The position numbers were made by a program, and so were the translations under genes. This document shows, one piece after another, positions 36,477 to 46,300 of a stretch of 64,000 nt of DNA. This stretch comes from Corallium rubrum (taxonomy: Eukaryota > Cnidaria > Anthozoa > Scleralcyonacea > Coralliidae). Location: NCBI GenBank assembly GCA_964035015.1, contig OZ036003.1, positions 2,385,261 to 2,449,260 of the forward strand, in the 5' to 3' direction. The notes below the pieces were generated by a model. That model ran no database searches and had not been told where the DNA came from. It worked only from the letters and a program-made list of their open reading frames with translations. Every line of letters starts with the position of its first letter. Position 1 is the stretch's first letter.

Positions 36477-39400
36477 AAGAAGAAGAAGAAGAAGAAGAAG
36501 AAGAAGAAGAAGAAGAAGAAGAAGAAGAAGAAGAAGAAGAAGAAGAAGAAGAAGAAGAAGAAGAAGAAGAAGAAGAAGAAGAAGAAGAAGAAGAAGAAGA
36601 AGAAGAAGAAGAAGAAGAAGAAGAAGAAGAAGAAGAAGAAGAAGAAGAAGAAGAAGAAGAAGAAGAAGAAGAAGAAGAAGAAGAAGAAGAAGAAGAAGAA
36701 GAAGAAGAAGAAGAAGAAGAAGAAGAAGAAGAAGAAGAAGAAGAAGAAGAAGAAGAAGAAGAAGAAGAAGAAGAAGAAGAAGAAGAAGAAGAAGAAGAAG
36801 AAGAAGAAGAAGAAGAAGAAGAAGAAGAAGAAGAAGAAGAAGAAGAAGAAGAAGAAGAAGAAGAAGAAGAAGAAGAAGAAGAAGAAGAAGAAGAAGAAGA
36901 AGAAGAAGAAGAAGAAGAAGAAGAAGAAGAAGAAGAAGAAGAAGAAGAAGAAGAAGAAGAAGAAGAAGAAGAAGAAGAAGAAGAAGAAGAAGAAGAAGAA
37001 GAAGAAGAAGAAGAAGAAGAAGAAGAAGAAGAAGAAGAAGAAGAAGAAGAAGAAGAAGAAGAAGAAGAAGAAGAAGAAGAAGAAGAAGAAGAAGAAGAAG
37101 AAGAAGAAGAAGAAGAAGAAGAAGAAGAAGAAGAAGAAGAAGAAGAAGAAGAAGAAGAAGAAGAAGAAGAAGAAGAAGAAGAAGAAGAAGAAGAAGAAGA
37201 AGAAGAAGAAGAAGAAGAAGAAGAAGAAGAAGAAGAAGAAGAAGAAGAAGAAGAAGAAGAAGAAGAAGAAGAAGAAGAAGAAGAAGAAGAAGAAGAAGAA
37301 GAAGAAGAAGAAGAAGAAGAAGAAGAAGAAGAAGAAGAAGAAGAAGAAGAAGAAGAAGAAGAAGAAGAAGAAGAAGAAGAAGAAGAAGAAGAAGAAGAAG
37401 AAGAAGAAGAAGAAGAAGAAGAAGAAGAAGAAGAAGAAGAAGAAGAAGGAGGATGATGACGATGATAATGATGATGCTTATGTGAAAACAATGATGACGG
37501 TATCTAGTTAACAGCCAATATAAAAGCTCTGAAATTGACACTTTCACTCTGGATATTATACATGTACCTTTTGCAACGGACCTGACGTCCCTTATCCAGT
37601 TTTCTGCGTGGTAGGACTCCGCATGACTCAATCTTAGTAAGACATCCTCCTTACTTTCGCTGGTTTTAATGAGTTTATTTTTCGCCTGCATGTAAACACA
37701 GTTAAACAGTGAAACTCCCAATTTGGCGAGACAACTATTGCTGAATAGCAGTTTGCTAACACATATATAGTTTTTAATTCTGCAGCGCTTTATTATATAT
37801 ATTAGAATAGAAAACACAATTTTCTTTAAATGCAAACATAAACGGTACGAACTATATTGCAATTGAAAGATGAAAAACGCGGAATTTGTGGCACTTCAAA
37901 CTGTTCATTTGTCACATATTAGAAAAGGCAAATAAATTAATGCAGATGTACAGTACCTTTGCGTAACGATTTGCAAGTGACCAAGCCATTTTAACGACTT
38001 TCCTTTTGTTCCAAGCTAACGCGTGCTCAGTTAACAACTCTTCTCTTCCTGTTTAAAATTTAAAATTTTCTTATCACTAATAGCAATAATGCCAATAGCA
38101 AGAAACAAAGAAAAAAACTCTTAAATTTCACGTTAGAATATCTGAATGGCTCACCTTCTGGAAGCATATGTTTCGTGCTGTTTCCAAGTATAGAAAAGTG
38201 ACTGTTGATTTGTTCAACTTCTTCACCTGTAGTTCCAGCAGCACCAGCCTGCCAACGCCCTCCCCACAAGACCTAGATGCATGAAGCAATCATACATACA
38301 AGAAACGACTCCTATTATTAGGAATAATTTCACATATAAATTGCGTATGTACTTCATGGTTAGATTCGATATAGTCATCCTAATATATTTTCATACTTAA
38401 AGCTGGTTACTGACTAGGGTTAGGCTCTTCGTTTGGGTTAGGGCACCCATACGATCCTGGTAGATCAGTTATAGGTTCGGTGAAGTCTGTATAGGGTACA
38501 AAAATATCGTATAGGGAGACTAAAAGCAATTGGCAACAACAGCAGAATAACAGTGTTAAACATCCAGAAATTGTACTTTGTAATATACTTTGTTGATTTT
38601 AAACAATATGTTTACTTTGAGTGGAGCTTGCCAGTTTTTTTGAAAAATGACGTGCGCGCAACACCCTGAAACTCACCTACAGTATTTACAGTATTATTAA
38701 ATAATTAGAATGGAAATGAAGGGCACTTGTTCCTACTGTATTAACATAATAGCAGCCTGATTTTGCTAAGGTACAGGTATTGATAATTGAAACAAATAAA
38801 TCCCTGGTTGTGAAATTTAGAAGGCTTACCTCGCATTGTGATGACTATACACTTTTCATCAGAATATATTCTGCCAAGGCTTTCACCACTATTGCATAGT
38901 GGACATTTAAATATGTTGTGAGGGAGAGATCTCTCTAAATAAAAATTAATAAATTGTAGAGTCTCTAAATAAACATTTATAATTAATTGCAAGTAAAAGT
39001 TTTACAAATAATTTGGAAAGCATATATTAATACAGACAGAATATAACAATTAAACTTTGTTTAAAATGCAATGAAAAACAGTATTACTGTATAAGAATAA
39101 TGATAAAAAAAACTTTAAAAGAAATATTTGTACTAGTACAGTATATTAAATTCAGGGGTACCCCGGAATCGAACCGGACACCTCTCAATATGTACTTGAG
39201 ATTGAGCTCTAACCACTGAGCCATACCCCTTGATTGAATATCATGTTTAGTGATCGTGTTAAGATTGATCTTAATCTGCCATCAAGGAATGGGAAAATTG
39301 ATAAAAGAAACTAAAAAACAGACTAATCTGCAAAGTAGTAGACTGAAATGTACTGTAATGTAAAAGTAAATTTAATTTATCACAATTAAAAGTACACTGG

Positions 39401-40597
39401 ATCTGTAGCAACAGGCAGCTCCACATGCAGAAAGAACACTATGCCCATGTCCCAATAAATTTCAATTCTTACAATAAAAACCTGCATGCATATGGACTGC
39501 AAGCTTCAAACTGCAAGAGCCCATTTCATGAAGGTTCCAATGTGTACTTCTTTGCAACAAATTATGCACATTACATACATGTACCTTAGCAGGAAAAACA
39601 AAATAAACTGGTAAATGTCAGAATGTATGTCACCTAATAGAGACTTACTGATTGACAAAATTGTTCTATTGGCAGACAAGCTTTGACATGGAGCAATTGG
39701 CTGGTAGTATTCATTAGCAAAATATGCATCTCGGTCATGAAAAGGTAGTTGGCTGTGCACTATCTCATCACACTCACTACACAAACTCTGGGGTCCGCAC
39801 TGAATGCAACGGACTACAATATCTGGACACATGCACCTGGAACACTGTTTAGCAGCACTACCAACTGAAGCTAACACTGCATCAAATAATTCTGAGCGAT
39901 GTGATTCCCAGTTAGTGTTGACAGCTTCCATTCTTGCAGCCCATGTCTTCACCTTTTTACCACTCCAGCCTTCCAAAACTTCTTCAACTTCATTAAGGAC
40001 TTCCTCTAACAAAAATAATATAATTGAAATCATTATCATTACTTTTCCACATAAAAACGACCTGAGCCTGACCATAAAACGGTCTATGAGTCTATGACCG
40101 TTTGGCTTGGTATTATAATTGTACATGTTAATATGTACACTGCAGTCTGTAATCTATGATTTATATGATTTAAATACTTACCCAGTTGTGCATCTCTTTC
40201 ATGTTCGCATATTTGGTCAGGAACTTCCAAGGCATCCATGCCTTGATCAGCTCCCGCATCAGTCGCATCACTGTATGAGCCTGTAATCAAACAAGGAGAA
40301 ACTGTCACTATAAAGACTTAGCAGCGATTTTAAACAAGGTTTATATACCTAACATTTAAGTTTCGTACCTGCAGAATCGTCCTTCGTTTCTCTTACTCTA
40401 TTAGCGGGGGAACTCGTTTTCCTGTTCGGTCGATATCTGGTGTGAAACGACCGATTTCCTGATGCATCTCTTTGAAAATGGCAAACAATTTCTTGAGGAG
40501 AGGATGTCTTAGGTTGCTCAAGTGCCTTGGAAATATCCGCTGCTATATCTTCAAGCGATGGGCTCTTCTTTCTTTTCCTTTGACGTTTGGTATACAT
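33624..40597 (-). CDS. KDZ transposase-like gene, 12 exons, catalytic core missing
   Basis: Exons (high to low): 40369-40597, 40182-40280, 39649-40005, 38830-38934, [gap], 38155-38272, 37957-38048, 37568-37685, 35895-36230, 35251-35412, 34880-35059, 34156-34220, 33624-33977. Exons 1-4 keep phase 1 and encode 263 codons: a basic start (KRQRKRKK), then a cysteine cluster CSRCMC, CIQCG, CSECD followed by HSQLPFHDR as in KDZ N-terminal zinc domains, then CPLCNSGE. Exons 5-12 join in phase for 474 aa: TTGEEVEQINSHFS...TKHM matches the C-terminal KDZ transposase signature with its presumed catalytic Glu, then LLTEHALAWNKRK, helical regions, a GVFPWMP motif, and an Asp-Glu tail. Exon 4 ends in phase 1 but exon 5 begins in phase 0 with a stop directly upstream, and only 557 bp lie between, so the segment with the two catalytic Asp residues is absent here. 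Likely an inactivated or internally deleted transposase; domestication as a DNA-binding protein is an alternative. Confidence 0.8.
33626..33717. repeat. TTCATC hexanucleotide run coding for an Asp-Glu tail
   Basis: About 15 hexamers of CATCTT/TTCATC lie inside the last exon of the transposase gene and encode the (Asp-Glu) C-terminal tail; the TGA follows directly. The acidic tail is thus microsatellite-derived and its length is expected to vary. Confidence 0.9.
36384..37448. repeat. ATA run followed by a ~1-kb pure AAG microsatellite
   Basis: About 20 ATA units (36384-36446) change abruptly into about 334 uninterrupted AAG units (36447-37448), with a short GATGAT edge. It lies in intron 7 of the transposase gene, where the transcribed strand reads CTT. 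All frames are open, so poly-Arg, poly-Lys, poly-Glu and similar ORFs there are artefacts. Confidence 0.97.
39154..39230 (-). tRNA. tRNA-like gene or pseudogene, 77 nt
   Basis: On the minus strand the acceptor halves AGGGGTA and TACCCCT pair fully. The D-arm is GCTCAGTGGTTAGAGC and the T-arm TCCGGTTCGATTCCGGG, giving clear A and B boxes. The anticodon arm is abnormal: CTCAAT pairs with ATTGAG around an 11-nt loop in place of 7, so no anticodon can be assigned. It lies in intron 3 of the transposase gene and is probably a pseudogene or SINE head. Confidence 0.5.
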
Positions 40598-40640
40598 CAG
40601 TATAATTGAGGAATACTGTACCAGTATATCACAGATCGGA

Positions 40641-40758
40641 CAAGATGCGCAGATCGAAGGAATTTAGACATCTGTAGAGTTCACGTTATTTTGATGATTA
40701 CCATCAAAATAACACAAATGGCCAATTGATGATTATCATCAAAATAAGGGTGAGGACA
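40641..40758 (-). repeat. right terminal inverted repeat of the KDZ element
   Basis: Mirror copy of 13148-13265. The transposase gene start codon lies 44 bp further inside, so this repeat probably carries the promoter or 5' leader of that gene. Confidence 0.9.
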
Positions 40759-40771
40759 TGTTGCAACTAAC

Positions 40772-40832
40772 AGCGAGCCGAATACTCTCCGAAGATACGC
40801 GAGGCGTACCTTCGGAGAGTATTCGGCTCGCT
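40772..40832. repeat. perfect 23-bp-arm palindrome between KDZ element and CABIN1
   Basis: AGCGAGCCGAATACTCTCCG and its mirror form perfect 23-bp arms around a 15-base loop. It overlaps the last two bases of the putative KDZ target duplication and lies 86 bp before the CABIN1 start codon, so it would be in the promoter or 5' leader. Confidence 0.85.
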
Positions 40833-40917
40833 AGTCGGGACTCGGGCTCATAATTTTAGCTGTTGCTCCCTTGGTTTGGGTTTACTTCTAAGATCGTAAC
40901 AGATAAAACATAGGGAA

Positions 40918-43029
40918 ATGGTAAGTACAACGTAACACAAATGCTTAGTTGATCGAACCAAGATATCTGCAAGTTTATGATTTTGGAGCGAACAGTTCAA
41001 TGCTCTTTATGATAAATAAAATATATACACTGGCCACTGCATGTTGCTGCACACGTGGATATTTACTCCAGCTAGAGTCATCTATATATTTTTTAGATCA
41101 AACTAGCTGCTCTGAATGAAGATTGGAGTGACGACAGTTCGTGTGAACATACGGAGGAGAGAGCCAAGGAGACTAGGGTACTGACATCTTGAAATGTTTG
41201 ATCAGATGATATATATAAAATAGATAGGTGGTGTGATTGGTCTTCTGTGTTTATATATCAGCCTATGCAAACACAGTTGTGACTTCAATGCATATTTCTT
41301 ACATGTAACTTTATTTCATAAAAGAAATATAAAATCAACTACTACTTCGGTCGAGCTCCCATTCAAACCAATCTTGCATGCTCACTCCATAACACCCTGT
41401 CTTGCACTGCTGTTCATATTTCTGCCACCTCTTCCAGATCTGTGTCCTGTCTAAGATTGTCGATGTTGTTAATGGTTGGTCTACCTCACCTTGCTCTGCC
41501 CTTAAAGGAGAGGTAGACCAATCATTAACTAAATCCCTGTGTTATACATGTAGTATAAACCCACTGAAGGCAAAAACTTGAGTGAGTTTGGGAAAATTCA
41601 ATAGCTTATACCATCTCACTCTTGTGTTTGAATTAGACTATGTAAAGTAATAAACACAACTCTGCAAGCAGAGCCCCTTTCAGACCTACACCAGCCTCTT
41701 GGAGAAGTTGGGCTCTGCGTGCCAACAAACTCAGTGTTTCGTTTTGAGCATGTGCAAATTATGATTGTTACGATACTGTAACAGCTATTTTGTGCCCAGG
41801 TTCCAACCTGCTACTTGCTATTTTCTTACCATGATTTAAAGGTTTTTTAATAAATGTCAGTAATAGTGTTTTTGTGGAAAATGTTATACATTTAAATAGT
41901 GAATGTAGAAAAGAATATAAATTGGTCAGTTTGTGATAAAGACTTGTGTATATTTAACATATGTGATGCATTTTCAGTAGTTACTTGTGAAAGGGGCTTT
42001 GCTAGTAGGGTAATAGGGTATATAAACACAGGCCAGGGATGGAAATATCGGTAGTTGACTGGCAATAAAAAAAGAATTCTGGTTGTAGCCTAGCAGTGCT
42101 AAAATTAAGTCACTAACGGCAGAATTCACTAAACAGCAAGTACATGTAGATGACTTGTAACAATCATGTTACTCAGTCAATGGGTGGAAGTCTTTTCATT
42201 TCACTTGCTGGTTCCTATGTTTTATAACATATAATTCAAAAGCACTTATAAAATTACTATATACAGTAACTGTAATTTTTAGTTCCCAAAATATTAAAAT
42301 GATTGACTTCTAAACTAGAGTGCATTAAGAAAACTCACAAAAACTGTACAAATGTGTTTATCCTTGCCAAGACCCAGAACTGCAATGATGATGAAATCCA
42401 TAGAATATAAAGTCTCATGCTTACTGTTGAAAATCTTGATAATGAAACTAGGGAACTGGAACATTGCAGCTATCAAGCTACAGTACATCCCTTAGTGATC
42501 AATATTAGATTGATTTTATATCTAGCAATAATAATTACTTCTTAAATAATATGTAAAATACATTAATTCAAACAGTATACACAGTATGCATGCAATTATA
42601 CATGTGCTGCAATCTGATTGGCTACTCTACTCAATATATTATTTATTTACTCGACTTTCATTGTATTGAAATAAATTTATAGCTAAAATACAATGAGGCA
42701 AGTTTATAACGGGCTCAAGGCCCCACTAGATAAACTGCCGAAAATATAGATAGATAATAATATAGATAGCACAATAGACAGTGAGTAGCAAATTGAGTAC
42801 TAGTACTTGTGTGGTCATACAGTAAAATAATATGGAGGTGATGAAGAATGAAAGATTTGTTTGCCTTGGTTTTCACACAGAAACAATGGTTATGCTTCGT
42901 TTTTTTTTTTAAATAATTTGGAAGAAATAAGTTACACAAATTCGTTTCTACTATGTGATGATAGAACACTTGAGCTTCATTCTCATCAGCTATTCGCTCA
43001 TAGCAATTTTGAGCTCATAATCTAATTGT

Positions 43030-43080
<51 letters not shown>

Positions 43081-43249
43081 GTGTGGGTTTTGGTCTACGA
43101 AACGCAGAGTGCTTGATAACATATAGTTAGAGCAAATATAGATTTTCGCTTACCTCAAAAGTCTGCTACAGGCTGTTTCATCTAAAAAAGAATCTGCCTG
43201 AAGATTCTTTTTTAGATGAAACAGCCTGTAGCAGACTTTTGAGGTAAGC

Positions 43250-43329
<80 letters not shown>

Positions 43330-46300
43330 CAGGATATATCATGCCCCATCATCTTTTGCTGTATACATGCAGTATACATGTATATTGTACATACCTATCA
43401 GGATTAAATATATGCTTACCCCATCTTTTGCTGTATACAGTGTACATGTACATACCTATCATGATTAAATATGTGCTTGCTACCTGTACTACTAAAAGTT
43501 CTCTGCTTTGGGAGATGAACATTGGAAGGTGTGTGCAAGCCCAATTTCCATTTCATTCTGTCCATTGAGATGGCGCACAGGCTTAGGCTAGGGTCTGGTC
43601 ATGATCCAGCTTCAAAAATGGGACTTTAGTGAGTCTAAGCTTTCAAAACTTTCTGAAGTGGCTGTGGTGCATGTCTGCAGACCCTTAAGGCCTTTGGCCT
43701 TAATATTTCCACCCATGCAAGCCGATCATGATTGGTTAATATATTTTTAGTACAGTATTTTTTTACTGCATGTTGGTAATGATGGACAGTGGCAATATTT
43801 GGACTGTACACTCCTCATATACCATATTTTATCACATAATGATTTCTTTTTGAATTCAGAAAGCCATCAATCATTCTACAGTATTTAATGCTGTTGTTAT
43901 AAGTTTGACAGTGTACCTGACAATAGATCTGACATTGACACAACTTGTGCGTAATACTGTCTGTTTCAACTACTGTAGCTTTTTGTAGAACATCATCAGT
44001 ATCAGGGTGTCACCTAGCCCCAGAAAAGCTGCGTTAAACACGGTTTTCCCAATCACGTCTACTGTAAGTTGCAATTTCCCAATTTGGATCAGCCAAAAAA
44101 TTATATTATAACATAACTATCACTTATATAACTATCTTTCAATGCCCCTCAAAGTGCAGGAAATGGCATTTCAGGGACTCTAGATTTAAAAATTTTCCAG
44201 GGGGGCATGGGCCCCCCTATAAGTCTTACCCCTTCGGCACTCGTGTACACTATGCTGCCAATTTCCCAATTCAGGTAAAACGCAGAATATTTTATTTTTG
44301 TTCTGGGTGACACCCTGAGTATACCTCCCAGTGTATTTTGGTGTGTGTGCAAGTGTACTGGGCATATGAAATGAACGCAATTTTTTTGCGGTTTCTTCAG
44401 TGAGTTTTTTTAAAAGTTTGCACAATTCAAGAGGATGCTTTTCCCTTTATAATTATCTTTTTTCAAAAAAATTCTATGGGACAAATTTTGCTTAACATTA
44501 CATTTTGTTATATTGACAAAACCATTTGAACAACCTTACAGTACATTTATTTTGCATTATAAAATAAAGTGCCCTATGCATGCTCTGATTGGCTGGGCTC
44601 GCCAAATTCCAAAACTACAGTACCTCATTTTTAGCTTGATTTTTTTGAATAAAACTTAAAGGTCCGTGCATATGTACTGTTATAAAGGCACGTTTGACGT
44701 CATTTGAACACAAAAGAAGTGTAAACGCACTCGGCTACCGCCTCGTACCTCTACTCAACTTCTTTTATGTTCAAATGACGTCAAACGTGCCTTTATAAGA
44801 GTACGTATGCACGGAGCTTTAAGTTTTATTTGTTGAGTAAAACGTTTCTCGAAGCAATTCCCATAACATTGCGAAGTTTGAAAAGATTTCACGGAAGAAC
44901 AAAAGGAGAAATGGAAAAAAAAAGATGAAAAAAGATCGGAATCAAATTCATTACTAAATCATCACCATTTGATTGGCAGATTATTGATCACATGGTTTTA
45001 AATAAAATTTCTATGCCAATGCCTACATTTCTCTCTATTGCACAGCTCGGTTTGCATTGACCCTTTGAGTACCAGAAGTTCTCACTTGATGAGTAAAATT
45101 GTCTGGCATTTAATAGACAGTGAGAGTAAAATAACAAAGGGATTGGTGTTGGTCGGTTTGGAATTTAAAGGGTTAAGCAGGGCCGGGCCGTACACATACT
45201 TTTTCAGCACTTGTACTATATAATTGTCTGAATACCATTAAAAATAAATATAAAAAAGTATTTTGGATTTTCTCGGGTGGGGGGTGGGGCAATTGCCCCT
45301 GCTGCCCCTCCCCCGCTATGTACGGCCCGGGGTTAAGCAAGAAAGATTGGCACATACATGTAGTTTTAGCTAACCTTTTGACTATCAGAGGTTTTCAATT
45401 CACGAGCATTATACTGAGTAAAACAACAAAGGGGTTGGTTTGGCCCGTCTCGAAGTCAATGGGTTAAATTTAATCTTTCCGAAACCTTACCAAGTCAATA
45501 ACGAGAATCTATTTAGGTGTTATATGAACTACTGTAAGCAATGAATGTGGGATATTTTTAAATAAAACACAATTTCTGCGTTTCACCATGTTTTTCTAAA
45601 TTCTTAGTTTTCGCCCCGTATCCTCGAGCCGTCTTCTGAGACGTGTGATGCGTTTGTTTACATCAACTTATAATTGAACGGTGTTTCTGTGCGTATGTTT
45701 TTTACGTGCACGAACAAGACTACAGAATAAAATAGGAAGAATCCTTACTTCTTGGACTTGTAGCCAACTATTTCGCACGAGAACATGCAACATGCAACGA
45801 ACTTTAACTGAACGTTTCAGTAAGTTTACCACAATTAAATAGTATTCTGGCGAATTAATAATTATTGTTAAGGAAATCTTTATTTATCTATTATTAATTC
45901 ATTTAATGTATGGAACAATTGTGTAATTCAGTTGTTACTCCAAAACTTTTGATTAAATGTTATTATATTTATTATTTTTGTTTTCACACAGCTTTGATCT
46001 TATAGCTGGAGTTGGGTTTTTGTCCCTTTTTGCTTAACATCAAGGTACATCCCGTACCCTTAGATACCAAGCACGTATCTCAAGATTCTTGCAGATCCTA
46101 GTAAACAAGCTTTTTGAAGTGTCTGAAACTCTATTGTGGCATCTAGCTTCTCTATCCACCTGTCAAAATTGTTATGTATTGTTCCAAGTGCTCCAATAAC
46201 AATGGGTACAATTGTCACTTCCTTACATTGCCATATTCTTTTAATTTCTATTTTAAGATCTTGGTATTTCTCTATTTTTTCCCTTTCCTTCTGTATAACT

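Larger units (their letters stand above)
13146..40763. mobile_element. 27.6-kb KDZ-family DNA transposon
   Basis: Near-identical inverted repeats bound the segment (13148-13265 and 40641-40758, 117/118 matching). The direct repeat CAACTAACAG lies at 13136-13145 and 40764-40773; allowing for imperfect outermost bases this gives an 8-10 bp target duplication, in line with the 8-9 bp known for Kyakuja/Dileera/Zisupton elements. Inside are three multi-exon genes: A and B on the plus strand and a KDZ transposase-like gene on the minus strand. Genes A and C start just inside the two inverted repeats. The rest is introns, a 5-kb satellite array, microsatellites and smaller elements. The transposase lacks its catalytic middle, so this copy is probably not autonomous. 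The exact terminal bases are uncertain by 2-5 bp. Confidence 0.8.

Noticed and set aside
36271..37862. ORFs of 394-515 codons of poly-Arg, poly-Lys, poly-Ser, poly-Leu
   Set aside because: Pure by-products of the AAG and ATA microsatellites, open in every frame; the real gene here is spliced across them.
38415..38445. GGGTTAGG words suggesting interstitial telomere repeats
   Set aside because: Only two imperfect copies, not a tandem array.
13276..40597. TET/JBP dioxygenase cargo as reported with fungal KDZ elements
   Set aside because: Looked for HxD and the other 2-oxoglutarate oxygenase motifs in the element ORFs; none seen.
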